Shown here piece by piece: positions 38,021 to 49,003 of a stretch of 64,000 nucleotides of DNA. The position numbers and the translations under genes are program-made. The notes under the pieces were generated by a model. That model was given only the letters and a program-made list of their open reading frames with translations, made no database searches and was not told the DNA's origin. This stretch comes from Apiospora phragmitis (lineage: Eukaryota > Ascomycota > Sordariomycetes > Amphisphaeriales > Apiosporaceae). The stretch is from positions 1,674,001-1,738,000 of the forward strand of contig JAQQWL010000009.1 in the NCBI GenBank assembly GCA_038363925.1. Reading direction: 5' to 3'. Numbering within the stretch: the first letter of the stretch is position 1; every line of letters begins with the position of its first letter.

Positions 38021-39175
38021 TCAAGCCTTGGGGGCAGGGCCAACAGGGGTGGCTCCAGCAGCAGGGATTTTTCCAGCACCCGGTGAAACCGTGATGGTGG
38101 TAGTGGTGGTGCCGGCAGACTTGGCGGGAGCCGCAGGGTTAGCCACAGCTGGAGGGGCGGTGGTTGCCGGAGGGGCAGGCGACACAACAGCTGGGGAAGA
38201 CGCGGAAGCCTTGGCCTGTTACGATTTCGGGTTAGCCATCATACTTTCACATGGGTGCGACGAGTACTGAATCGGGCGATGGTCACTTACAGGAGAAGCC
38301 GGGGGTGGAGGAGAGGCTGCAGGAGGAGCAGCGGCCGATGAAGAAGCGGCAGATGATGAAGCGGCCGGGGGTGCGGCAGGAGGCGCGGCAGGAGGCGCGG
38401 CAGGAGGCGCGGCAGGAGGCGCGGCGCTACCCTTATCTTTGGCAGGTGCAGGCTGGAATGCGGCTTGGGCGAGAGGAATCTGGGCGACAGTTCCACCGGC
38501 AACCGTCTTGGCGTCCACGTTGGCCTTGGCCTGATTCGACACCTTGAAGTATTGCACAACTTGGTCGGCAGTTTTACTGGGTGCCCTGTTAGCACTAACA
38601 CATGCAGGATGGCAAGAATGGGTCTGCATACGGGTTGATGACCATCATCTGGCCCAACTGGCAGTGAGGTCCAGTGGCGCAGTAGATGAACATGGGTTCT
38701 GTCGACAAGACGGGCATGTTGAAAGTACCGACTGTAGTCTGGCCGTCCTGGAAAGGAATGTGCCCACTGTGAACAGCGCCGGGAAGCGTGTTTTGCAAAG
38801 GCGTGCACGGGGCAGTCTCAGAAGACTGCGTCACAGTATGGTTGCCGTTGGCGAACTGGAACTGGACGATATCGCCGACGGCGGCCGTCACGAGGTTCGG
38901 GACCATGGTGACTTGCTGGCCGCCAATAATGACTGGGATGATCTTGGCCGCCGCTTCGGCACCGAAATCGCCCTCTTGAGATTATGTTAACAACGAACAG
39001 CGACAGATACAGGACGACTGATAAACCTACTACGAAGTCCGGCTGCCTTCAAGGCCTCGTGGGCCGCTTCCTGGGGAGACATGACTCTGGGCTCCTGTTC
39101 CTTACGGACGGCAAGGGGCTGCGGCAGAGCGCTGACAGCAGCGGCAAAGACCGCCAAATTCATAGACAACTGCAT
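38021..39175 (-). CDS. Secreted cupredoxin-like (extracellular serine-rich type) protein with Pro/Ala-rich tail
   Basis: Four exons on the minus strand: 39175-39031, 38974-38632, 38585-38291, 38215-38021; phases agree and the product is 325 residues with no frameshift. A signal peptide (about residues 1-16) precedes a short spacer and one cupredoxin domain (about 60-165). Candidate type-1 copper ligands are His94 (GNHTVTQ), Cys147 (IYCATG), His152 (GPHCQ) and a Met at 157-159. The pattern is that of fungal extracellular serine-rich proteins and related blue-copper-like surface proteins. The C-terminal half is low-complexity Ala/Pro/Ser/Thr, including a PPAA repeat coded by a 12-bp minisatellite, and may span the cell wall. 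I see no clear GPI signal (no terminal hydrophobic helix), so it may be secreted or wall-trapped. Whether it binds copper is not shown by sequence alone. Confidence 0.87.
38379..38426. repeat. 12-bp coding minisatellite, four units
   Basis: GGAGGCGCGGCA is repeated four times (last unit one change) and encodes the PPAA repeats of the cupredoxin-like protein on the minus strand. Confidence 0.95.
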
Positions 39176-41703
39176 GTTGAAAGAGGATATATATGATTAA
39201 AATGGGGGTATCTCGTAGCCAAAAGGAACGTAATAATAAAAGGGCCGCTCAACGGTATTCGCACGAAAAGAATGAAAGATAGCAGGCACTGGACCGGTCG
39301 ACGGCTGTCACTAAAGGTATGTTGGAAAAGGAGTGCTGCGAGAGGAATAGAAAAAGTTCCCATCCAGATCGGGACGACAGGATCCTGCAAGGTGATATAC
39401 CCGACGGCAGTACGATCGGACGGACGTTCTTTCTTGGCTTTGCCAGGGGTATGGCTGCGAAATGCTGCGTTGCCCCTGCCGAACTTGCAATCCCACGAGC
39501 CGCCCACTTTGCCGAAGAGCCGCATCGACAATTTCCTCCAGGGCCGCCCCCTCAAGGGCCCCGAGGCTACGAGTGATGAGTCGTGTGGATGACGGCGCCA
39601 TGCCCTTGGCCGAAAGCAGCGAGACAATGTGCGTCTGACCAGGGCGAGATGGAGGACATGCTCCAAGTGACTCCGTTAGATAGACTTAAACGGTGCAAGC
39701 TTCGCTGGTGAGGCGGTTGTGGTGTTCTCATACAACCCACCGAGTTTCCAAGTTTGAAGTCGTACTCATTCAGACGTTTGAGGTACTTGCTTGGGAACCC
39801 GTGAATCCTGCAAGTGGTGCCGCCAAGATTAACACCGGTGGAGATCAGCCGGGAGATCATGATGATTGGATCGACAGCGGCCGAAGCATCCACATGCGAG
39901 TGATGAGATGGTGTAATTCCCCATCCTTTTTCGTCTGAGCATGTACCCAACTTTGATGGGTCGGGTAAAGTGCACACTTCGTCTGTCCAGTAGGAAAGGA
40001 GCTTGGTTGCTAGTTAGTTGCCGCATTTGGCTCGCAGAGCGGGAGACATGGCTGGCATGGGCCTGCATGGGGCTGTAGTTGTTTCGCATCGACTTCAGAT
40101 TCTTCCTTGGTGATAGGGATCTACACGACGGGACAGATCATTGTTTTGGCGCCTTTCTCAACTTCGGCAATTCCTTCACGCTTTATGAGAAAGAAGTTCG
40201 CGCCATGAGCAGCGAAGGCCGATCATTTTGCACTGCCTCAACATGTCATATGTCAGAAAGCGGATGTCAGAAACACCGACTTGGCAGGTTGGCGGGTCAT
40301 GATCAGAGGCTAAGGGCCATCCATAATGATGACAAACCCCCAAGAAGACGCTTCATGCGCATTGTTGTATTGGAATGCCTTTGGGAAATTTGGGCATCGG
40401 ACTCCTCGGCCCCATCGTGGGGGTTATCGCTCGGGGGGTACTGAAAGGTAAGAACTTAAGAGGCCCAATCGCAAAGGGAAGTCGTATCAGGTTGCTGGGT
40501 GAGCTTGGACTATACTGTTACCTATCGACTCTCGGCGCAAGTATTACTCTCTTTGGAATAAATGGGATGTCTCAGGAGGGAACAATGGCGACTCCTCGAA
40601 TAAATGGTGAGTCCATCACCCCTAAGACACTGGGATAACGAGGAATAACGGCTGGAATAGGAAGGAATAATCCCCAAGAGTCGCTTACCTGGACATCCTC
40701 TTGCCGGACTAGATAATGGAGAACCTGTCTTCTTGCTTGGTATATGTATGCAAGCAGGTGGAACGATGCTCGCCTTCGTCGGGATAAGATAGAAGATGCA
40801 CATCCCTCGGCTACTTCGAATCCAAGCAATTGACTAACTGCTGCTCCTGAGCCGCGAGAAATCATTGCAGACCCCTAAAACTAAGGAACGAATGGACTTG
40901 AGCTTTCTGCCGCCGCGGATCCAAGGCATGAAGTCGATGTCTTGAGCCATTCGCCATGAGGAACAAGGTGTTTCATGAAACTTGAGGCGATCGTTGCTGG
41001 AGGTGGCAGGGTAGCAATCTGTATTTGGCAGTAACAGGCAATGCTGTCTTAGTGCATGCCTTACGCTATCTTATCGTTCAGGACATCGCAGCGCCTCTTG
41101 CACTTCATGTTGCCCATCCTAGTTCAACTCCTCATGTGGAGTCATGGAGGCAGAAGATCTTGCTAGACCGCCGGTGCATTCCAATTGGACCAGAAACAAT
41201 TATATATTGCGTTCGACCCGAAGTTCATCATGCCCGATGGTATCTATTCGATGTCCTTCCATCCTTGGCAGGTGGATTGCATCGTCTTGCCGAATTGAAA
41301 GCCCAATCAATCGCCAGCTTGAACGCGTTGATTGGGAAAGACCTCGTGCCATTAATCGTAAGAGGGAATCTGCTTGGAAGAGATCTTGGGTGAGATCTCG
41401 GAAGGATCCAATTTGACAGATGGTTCAGATGTATGTAGGCCTCTTCTGGTTTCGACTCTGGGATCGGCCTACTGCCTACAGCTTAAACCCACTACCTTTT
41501 TTTCTTTTTCTTTTTTTTGTTTTTTTTGGATCGAACGACTCCAGGCCACTGAGGCTCATTTTTGTGGGTGGCGAACCCCACCATTGAGATATCCGATGAT
41601 CGAATCATGAATCGACCGCTCTTCTGACTACCGTAGCCCTTTCTGTCAACCAACATCAATCAATCACCAACGTTGCTCCTTCTGCAAACCAACATCGCGC
41701 GCC
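39176..41703. other. Intergenic region between divergent genes
   Basis: It contains promoters for the leftward cupredoxin gene and the rightward oxygenase gene. Open frames of 80-170 codons occur (39160-39666 -, 40079-40444 +, 41025-41393 +), but none has a recognisable domain or a consistent intron pattern. A T-rich tract sits at 41496-41528. Confidence 0.45.
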
Positions 41704-43196
41704 ATGTCTAAATCCAAGAAGGCCGCCAAGAGGAAGCGTGACGAGAAGGCCGAATCGGCCGTCACAAAGCGCAAGCGCGACAACCCATTAACCCCGTTGT
41801 CACTATCCCCCGCCAGCGACGGAACCGAACAGACTGCCTCTGCGAGCCTCACCACGGTGGTCTCTGAAGAGGAATTGGAACTTACGGTCGACACGTTACG
41901 CACGCTCGCCGAGTACCCGGCCATCATTAAATCGAAGGGATGCCGCGACTTACGAGCCGCTGTCTACGACTTCCGCCAGTCCTGCAATACCGGCACCAAC
42001 ACAGCCATCGGCGATGCGAACCTCACGGCTAAGATATCTGCGTCATTAGTCGATGGCAAATACACAGATGCTCTGGTGCACCTGGCAGAGATGCGTATCC
42101 GAAACGAAGCGCCAAAGCTGGGGGCTCTGTGTCGCTGGGTTCGAGATTTGGATGTCGTAAGCGGTCTGTCCTTGTGCAAAGAAAGCGACGCCGGAAGACC
42201 GAATATCCCCGAACCAACAGCCAGTTGGAACTTCTGAGAGTGCTGGATGCGGTTCTACGGGTAACTGGCACCATGGACAAGCTGCCGGGAGTCTTACCAT
42301 CTACGCCTACGGAACCAATCGCTCTACAGCCATTTTGGGACCTTCGAGATACGTCCCGCACACCACTCACGATTCAAGAGAGCGTCCTTGATGGGTCTAT
42401 TTTCAAGATTTGCCCAGAGGGCGTCAAAGAAAAATTCCGTGTCCTCGAGTCGACTTCTGGGCCCGAACGCAAGCCACCGAACCTACACGATGCGGTCTTA
42501 TACCTGAGCGAGGACGACGCAGTTCCCCTTGCAGCAGCAGCGCCGGCCATAACATACCATCACCATCCAGTTGTTCCCAACTTGTCGTTGATGAAAGACG
42601 TGCTTTCGCCCGAAGAGTGTCGATCTATTATCGCAGCAACCGAGACGGTCGGCTTCCTCCCAGACGCCCCGATCAGAGATGATGGATCGGAGACAAGCGT
42701 GCTGGCCCACAATGTTTACTGGATGATCGACCAGGCCTTCCACGACAAGCTTTGGAGCCGTGTAGAGCCGTTCCTACCATCGCAAGTGGATGGGCGCAAG
42801 GCACGCAGCATCAACCGCCGTTTCCGTGTCTACCGCTACGTTCCCGGTGCCGAGTACCGCTGCCACTTTGATGGTGCCTGGCCACCCTCGGGCATCAACG
42901 CCATGACGGGCAAATACATGTGGGATGCCTCCCCAGCAGATGCGAAACAGTCGAGCCTATTCACCTTCCTCGTATATCTCAATGACGAGTTCGAGGGTGG
43001 TGAGACCACGTTCTTCACGCCCAGTCCCGTCGAAGGTGTCATGAACGCTCACCCGGTGCACCCGACTCAAGGAGCTATAGCGCTGTTCCCCCACGGCGAG
43101 AGCAAAGGTGCCTTACTCCATGAAGGAACGGGTGTACGATCGGGTGCCAAGTACATCATCCGGACAGATGTCGAGTATGACGTCGATGCCAAATAA
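41704..43196 (+). CDS. Prolyl 4-hydroxylase-type 2-oxoglutarate/Fe(II) oxygenase, one apparent frameshift
   Basis: The ATG at 41704 starts a Lys/Arg-rich N-terminus (SKSKKAAKRKRDEK, a possible nuclear signal), an acidic-helical region ending GALCRWVRDLDVVSGLSL, then a C-terminal P4Hc domain. Iron ligands are visible: His388-x-Asp390 (RCHFDGAW) and His473 (LLHEGTG), with Lys483 (SGAKYIIR) placed to bind 2-oxoglutarate; FEGGETTFF and GAIALFPHG are typical flanking motifs. The two halves lie in different frames. One base seems to be missing between 42183 and 42215, best placed at the CCGG at 42191-42194 or the CCCC at 42207-42210. Allowing for it gives about 497 residues. I found no intron consistent with both frames. 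Family members hydroxylate prolines or other residues in proteins; the substrate here is unknown. Lack of a signal peptide suggests an intracellular, perhaps nuclear, enzyme. Confidence 0.85.
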
Positions 43197-44056
43197 ATCC
43201 GGCAAGCAAATTTACATTCATTCACGCAACAAATGCCCAAACGAAAGAGTTCTGCCACTCTCATTTCAGTGGGCAATCCAATCCGTGGCCGTGGGTTGTT
43301 TCGTTTCACGGTGTTGGTGCGCGTTCGTGCGCCTAAATTAGCGCGCATTCTCTCGTTCAGGTGTTGTTATAGTATGCAGGCTATGCATGTGTTTTCGGGC
43401 TTTGGCACTTTGAAGTTGCAACCAGCACAAACATTAAACATCATCTGAACTTGCCAAGTTTCTGGCATCAGAGTAACATTCGTTTTCGCTTGACCTCGTG
43501 CGGAGATGCCCAGCCAGCCAAGCCAGAGAATGGAGCTGAATACCAAAATTGTACTTGATGTCGGCATTAGCTAATAATAGCTGCGGGACTGCAACTCGCT
43601 CGACACTAGCATTGGCAGCTAACTGATTGATCGGCGAACACTCACTGGAACGCCACAGAGCCTCCTCCATGATACCGGCTGTGGTTAACAACTTGGGTTT
43701 AGATTTCGGGACCGGCTTGCTCGGCGCCTATTCTAGTCCAATTCCGGAAGATCTGGGACCTTCTAGTCCGTGAGCTGCTACAAATACAATGCGTAAAACA
43801 CATCCCTATAAGTCCCTAGAAACCCGCTTCCCAGTTCAATGTCGACTCGGGTGGATTCATTTATGTCAGTAGTGACACTTAGGATCTCAGCTAAAGCCAT
43901 CAATTGAGGGGTTCATGCACTTATATCTGAGCGTCATGATCAGCCTTCAATTAGCACCGGAGAGAAAGGGCAGGCCGAGTTTCTCAATGTGATTCTACCT
44001 CAAGACCAGCCAGCTTAGCTATTCAGTTTGGGAAGCCAATTCCATCCAGCATCATC
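43197..44056. other. Intergenic region
   Basis: It holds the oxygenase 3' end and the promoter of the hydrolase at 44057. Nothing gene-like is seen. Confidence 0.55.
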
Positions 44057-45141
44057 ATGGCAGCCAAGGGTGTGATCGAACTGCCGCACATCGGCATCCG
44101 CGCGGGCTATGAGCTCTCCAATGGCTGCTATAACGCCAGCAAGCCGACGTGCATCCTCATCAACCCCATGTGCACGACCGTGTCACTGTACCGGGACCAG
44201 CTGAGCCATGACAAGCGCCTCACGAGCGCTGTCAACCTCCTGGCCATCGAACCCCTCGGCCACGGCGCCACCACGTGCATCGCCGAGCACTTCACCTACT
44301 GGGACTCGGCCATCATTGGCATCCAGAAGTGCTTCGCGCTCGGTACCAGCCAGGGCGGTTGGATCGTGGCGCGCATGGCCTTATTGGAGCCGGGTCGGGT
44401 AAGCTCCTGCTTAGAACTCACTCGCACAGTCTGGCAAAACAGCGTTAACTCACTCGCGATACGTAGATCCAAGGTATTCTGATCCTAGGCTAGTCCATGG
44501 ACGCCGAGACGGCGCAGACGCGCGAGGAAGGGTGTCGGGACCCGGCTCCGTTCGTGCGGCCGTTCATCGAGGAGCGCTGGAGCAGCAAGTCGCCGACCCC
44601 GGATTTTGTCGTGGACGACGAGTGGATCGGCTCCATCGCCCACCTGGGCTTCGGTAAAGCCGCGACGCCCGAAAACACGGCATTCTCGACGCAGACGCTC
44701 CGCGAAGTCTACAAGGGCGACGAGGGCCGCCGTAAGCTCAAGATGGCCACCATCGCCCTCGTCGAGCGGGACGGGCTCCTCTTCCGGCTGCCCTACATCA
44801 CGTGTCCCTTGCACTGGCTGCATGTGAGTGTTGTATCTACCTACCTACCTCGCTCTCTCTCTCTTTCCTCCTCTTCGTCTCCTCTACTCTCCGAGGTGGA
44901 AGGGGATGTGGCGGGATTCTTCGATTTTCAGGAAGGGGCTGACGCACGTGGTCTCTTATTACAGGGTACCGATGATCCGGCCTACAGCCCCGAGATCCCC
45001 AAGAAGCAGATCAAGCAGTTCACGGGGTCCAAGGAGGCGACGCTGGATATTCTGGAGGGCGGTGCGCATTTTCTGAACGCAACGCACCCGAAGGAGATGG
45101 TCGATGTCATCTTGCAGAAGGCGTCCAGGTATGGCCAGTAG
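44057..45141 (+). pseudogene. Alpha/beta hydrolase gene with in-frame TAG and a short internal deletion
   Basis: Exons 44057-44398, 44467-44823 and 44965-45141 join in phase (292 codons). The triad is readable: Ser98 in GTSQGG, Asp in GTDDPAYS, His in GGAHFL. The N-terminus, the IEPLGHG loop and EHFTYWDSA are typical of a fungal hydrolase family. Two defects are visible. First, using the acceptor at 44464-44466, the conserved strand IQGILILG is followed by a TAG at 44491-44493 before SMDAE. Second, between WDSAI and the GTSQGG elbow about nine residues expected from the family are missing. The TAG itself ends in AG, so splicing there would give an open frame (GR-SMDAE) but delete the strand. 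The gene is probably damaged, or else uses this late acceptor. Its product may act on an ester or C-C bond in the neighbouring pathway; this is inference. Confidence 0.7.
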
Positions 45142-45643
45142 GTTACTGAAGTGCCCCATACGATTACGATCTGATTGGATACCTACCGGGAGAAAGTTCA
45201 ATAGATTCATCCAATGCCGGGTCTTCACGCACACAGCACCGCCATGATTGTCCCGCTTTCGCGGCTCGTTTGTGTTTACCTTCCTTAAAGAGCGTGGCAG
45301 CCCATATTACCCTCCAGGCAACGTTTCCATAGCATAATGATGTCCTGTCAAAAATCCCCATTCTTCCTGCCGGGCGTGATTCGTTCAAAATGGTGGTCAT
45401 GGCGGTGGAGCTTATGTGGTATGACTTTACAGGTTGTCCAAGGAACTGAAGGTTTGTAGGCAAAACTTATTTGCTTGGCGAGGCGCGCACGGGAAGTGCC
45501 GCAGTCCGGGGGTCTAGGTCGTCCTAGGGCAGCGAGTCAAGTCCATTATTTGTGACCGTACGCTGCCCACGTTTGATCTCTCAGATTGGAGGGTCTCTCC
45601 TAAACCTGTCTTTTCTGCCTCCACCCCCTTCTATGTTTTGAGA
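45142..45643. other. Short intergenic region
   Basis: It separates two co-oriented genes and probably holds the promoter of the thioesterase gene. No gene is seen. Confidence 0.55.
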
Positions 45644-46233
45644 ATGGAGTCGCAAAGTGGAAACGTCAATTCCCACCCTGAAGTGCAGCACTTCATGCGC
45701 ATCCCGTGGTGCGCCAAGTACCTGGCCGCTGCCCCCGACCTCGTGGTAAGGTCCACAAGAACCGAGTCGTGCTATCGACGTGGGAGAACCAGTTTGTGGG
45801 CGGTACGCTCAACACGGCCGACACCATTGCGGCGTGGGTGGATCTCTACCAACTGCGGCCGCAGGCGCAGCAGCAGGGCTTCCGGATCGAGCAGTTCCTG
45901 TCCCTCATCACGCTGGGGGCGGGCATGATCGGGTTCCCCGACTCCGTGCACGGTGGCGCCGCAGCGCTGCTGCTCGACGAGGTCACGGGCATGCACATCG
46001 CCTCGCAGCGGGGACCGGGCAAGCCCCCCAACAAGGACTTCCGCACCGCGTACCTCAAGGCTACCTACCTGAAGGCGATTCCCGCGCCGGGGACGGTGCT
46101 GGTCAGGTCCAGTATCGTCCGCGTGGATGGTCGCAAGAACTTTGTCGAGGCGCAGATCGAGGACGAGCACGGCGAGGTGTTGGTCAAAGGGGAGGTTCTG
46201 TACATTGCTTTAAAGTCTAACTCCAAACTTTAG
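45644..46233 (+). CDS. PaaI/hotdog-type thioesterase family protein, one apparent frameshift
   Basis: The ATG at 45644 starts HFMRIPWCAKYL, the standard opening of fungal small thioesterase-superfamily proteins. At 45745-45746 (GTGG) one G seems to be missing; after it the good frame reads STWENQFVGGTLNTADTIAAW, then the hotdog core: FPDSVHGGAAALLLDEVTG (catalytic-site helix with HGG), FRTAYLKATYLKAIPAPGTVLV, KNFVEAQIEDEHGEVLVKGE, ending 46233. Allowing for that base gives 196 residues. Such enzymes cleave acyl-CoA thioesters. Beside a PaaK-type CoA ligase and an acyl-CoA dehydrogenase, a role in releasing a CoA-bound intermediate or in proofreading is plausible. It is convergent with the dehydrogenase gene, with only about 157 bp between their stops. 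Confidence 0.83.
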
Positions 46234-46390
46234 CACCGGGGAAAACGAGAAGAAAACATTTCCTAGTATGCTTTCAATGCATCTGCCCCTTTGGAACAAC
46301 ATCGCATCCACTCCCATCCTCCCTTTTTTCTCTTTCTTTCTCGATAAACACCAGAGCTTCAAGTGAGCGCCAACTACTACCTAGATACTA

Positions 46391-47746
46391 CTAAAGCTTT
46401 GCGACTTGCTGCTGCTGCTGTTTCACCTTCGCCATCTTGTGCTCCTCCCGCCACGCCAGGTCGCTCAGGATTTCCTCGCTGCCGCCACCGATGACCTTGA
46501 GCCGGAGGTCGCGCGAAACCTGCTCCGTCACGGTCCGGCCCCGCTCGTAGCCGCGGCCGCCGTGGATCTGCTGGGACTCGCGGACGGCGCGCTCGACGAC
46601 CTGGGCGCCCTGGATCTTGGCCAGGGCGACGGTGCCCGCGATTTCTTTGGTCTGCCACCCGCCGGGGCTGCGTTGCACGTGGTACGCGATCTGCTCCAGC
46701 CAGGCCCAGTGCGCATCGACGTCACGCGCCAGCGACACCAGCTTGAACCGGATCAGCTGGTGCGCCGCCAGGGGCCGCCCGAAGGTCTCGCGGTCGTGCG
46801 CGTACCGCAGGGCCTCGGCCAGGCACACGCGCGCCTGCCGGTTGCAGTCCACGGCCAGGATGAACCGCTCCTTGTTGAAGTTTCGCAGCACCAGGCCGAA
46901 GCCGCCGCCCTCGGGCCCGAGCCGGTTCGCGACGGGGACGTGGACGTCCGTCAGCTCTACCCACGAGGAGCCGCCCGCGTTGTGGCCCGTGTTGTGGATC
47001 TTGCGGATCGAGACGCCGGGCGCGTCCAGGGGTATGACGAGGAGAGAGATGCCGGTGGAAGAAGCGGTGGTGGAGGAAGAGGAGGAACCCGACTGTTGCT
47101 GTTCTCCGGCCGCGGTAGTAGTGGTGCGCACCGCCGTCGTCATGTGCGTCGCCCACGGCGCCCCCGTCACCCACTTCTTCAGCCCGTTGACGACGTAGGC
47201 AGCGCCGTCGGGGGTCCGGACCGCCGACGCGCGGATGGCGCTGACGTCGGACCCGGCCGTGGCCTCAGTGATGGCGAGGCAGAAGCTGGTGTCCCACGCG
47301 AACAGGCCGGGGAGCCAGCGCCGCTTCTGGGCCTCGGTGCCGGCGTGGAGGACGGGGGGCGCGCCTACGTTGGAGGCGCCCGCGAGCGCGATGGCGACGC
47401 CGCTGGGTAGGCGCGCCATCTCGTCCATGAGAATCAGCTCGTGGAACGCGTCGAGCGCGGCGTAGGGGATGCCGCCCGCGACGGTCCGCAGCTCCGCGGG
47501 GCGGTATGCCAGGGGCACATCCAGGAAGGCGAGCCCCGACCGCGCAAACTGCTCCCGGACCGGGCGCGGCGCCTCGCCCGCCGCTTCCCACGCCAGCGCG
47601 TGCGGGAGCAGGTGCGTGTCCACGTAGTCGCGCACGTAGCGCTGGAATTGCCGGTGCGAGTCGTTGTAGTAGGGGCTCTCGAGGCCGCGGAGCCACGCCG
47701 GCTCGGCCCAACTGCATAGCCAAAAGTCAATACCAGGCTTACTCAT
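46391..47746 (-). CDS. Acyl-CoA dehydrogenase family flavoenzyme
   Basis: A single open frame of 451 residues starts at ATG 47746. The N-terminal helical domain (SPYYNDSHRQFQRYVRDYV) leads to the middle beta domain with the FAD-contact motif CLAITEATAGSDVSAIRASA and KKWVTGAPWATH. The C-terminal four-helix domain has RVCLAEALRYAHDRETFGRPL, QQIHGGRGYERGRTVTEQ and IGGGSEEIL, the usual FAD/active-site region. A low-complexity insert (TTTTAAGEQQQSGSSSSSTTASS, about residues 210-235) is unusual within the beta domain and may be a surface loop. The start is uncertain: WAEPAWLRGL is expected almost at the N-terminus, so the first dozen residues may come from another exon. The reaction would be alpha,beta-desaturation of an acyl-CoA with electrons passed to an acceptor flavoprotein. 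GC content is high, as in its neighbours. Confidence 0.9.
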   Translation of the reverse strand: MSKPGIDFWLCSWAEPAWLRGLESPYYNDSHRQFQRYVRDYVDTHLLPHALAWEAAGEAPRPVREQFARSGLAFLDVPLAYRPAELRTVAGGIPYAALDAFHELILMDEMARLPSGVAIALAGASNVGAPPVLHAGTEAQKRRWLPGLFAWDTSFCLAITEATAGSDVSAIRASAVRTPDGAAYVVNGLKKWVTGAPWATHMTTAVRTTTTAAGEQQQSGSSSSSTTASSTGISLLVIPLDAPGVSIRKIHNTGHNAGGSSWVELTDVHVPVANRLGPEGGGFGLVLRNFNKERFILAVDCNRQARVCLAEALRYAHDRETFGRPLAAHQLIRFKLVSLARDVDAHWAWLEQIAYHVQRSPGGWQTKEIAGTVALAKIQGAQVVERAVRESQQIHGGRGYERGRTVTEQVSRDLRLKVIGGGSEEILSDLAWREEHKMAKVKQQQQQVAKL

Positions 47747-49003
47747 CCCTTACCTCCCGGAAGGTGTGGAGAAAGGAGGCACTCCAAGGCGGGGGTCGTG
47801 TTACATACGGGAGGTGGTCGCCCATCTCGGGCGTCTATTGCTAGAACTTAGACTCCCACACAATCGTCCCTATTGTCTTTTCGGGGAATCTAAATTTTGA
47901 CAGTACTCAGTTCCAGGGCAAGTTCCATGATTACACAGAAAGAAGCTGCATCATTCCGAGTACATTACTCAGAGTTAAAAGGATATGCCATCTGCCCCAA
48001 GCAGGATGATACGCATGGGTCCTCATGATCTAGACCGGCGGCTACAACCGTGAAAGTCGGGACTCATCATCGCGCGCGAAAGGATTATCGCTCCAGAGCA
48101 GCACTGTCAAGGCCTAGAAGGGAACGGCGGAGCTCCTGTTCTATTTTCTTGGTCGGTCGGCTTTTCCCGCAGTCATTGATTAGCAAGGAGCGTTGTCCCT
48201 GTCGTTTTCGTGATATTATAGGAATATCTCGACTCCCCGCCCCCTGTGCATCACACCAGGGTAAGGGTAGCTGGTCCAGCCACATACGAAACACTGAGCG
48301 ACTAATACTTCTGACCAAGCGGTTACACTCCCTCTATGGCCAACGCCGCTCTATAGTAGATTCAATATGTATACCCAATGAGCATACCAAACTTTGCTGT
48401 TGGCCGGTGTGTTGTGTATGGTGGCTGTTGTGTCAGTCGTTGCTGTGGATTGATCTGATCCTTGGCAGTTACCTTTCGACTCGTTCAAATTGCACCCGAG
48501 TCGGATGTTTTTTATTCCCTCGTTATCTTCAAGTCATGATTGTGGTAGGCTTGGTTACCCCTGTCGGTGTCAGCCGTGATGCTGGCTTACATTCTCTTCA
48601 TACAGCCAGGTGAACCCCTGTCAGCAACATGGGTGAAATATCCGACCAGGAATTTAGAGTTTGGTTGACCGCTGAAGGCTGGGCAGTGGGCACAGTCAAT
48701 GGAGGCACGAAACCTGGGGCTCCCAAGTCCGGGGAGGCGATGTGAGGGATCCAATCTAGTGAATCCAAGGCGGTCAGAAAGTCAGGAAAGACGATAGGCG
48801 CTGAGGCGATTGCTGGAACAGCCTATCACCCGAACAGACTAGCCAATTCTTGGGTCGTAACAGGCCACGTTCTTGACTAAGGTCACATGGTCTAACTTGC
48901 GAGTCAGATACGGGAAACTAAGTTTGGACGACCATCATACGAGGACGACTCTTGTTGACATTCTATCTCTCAGCTTCCATTTCGATTCATTCATGTTGCT
49001 CTT
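47747..49003. other. Intergenic region between two leftward genes
   Basis: It holds the dehydrogenase promoter and the 3' end of the ligase gene. A 187-codon frame (48050-48613 +) lacks any recognisable domain and has a Cys/Trp/Arg-rich random-looking translation. Confidence 0.5.

Noticed and set aside
46406..47410. 334-codon open frame on the plus strand
   Set aside because: It is antisense to the acyl-CoA dehydrogenase gene; the high GC content removes stops. The translation is Gly/Arg/Ala-rich without domains.
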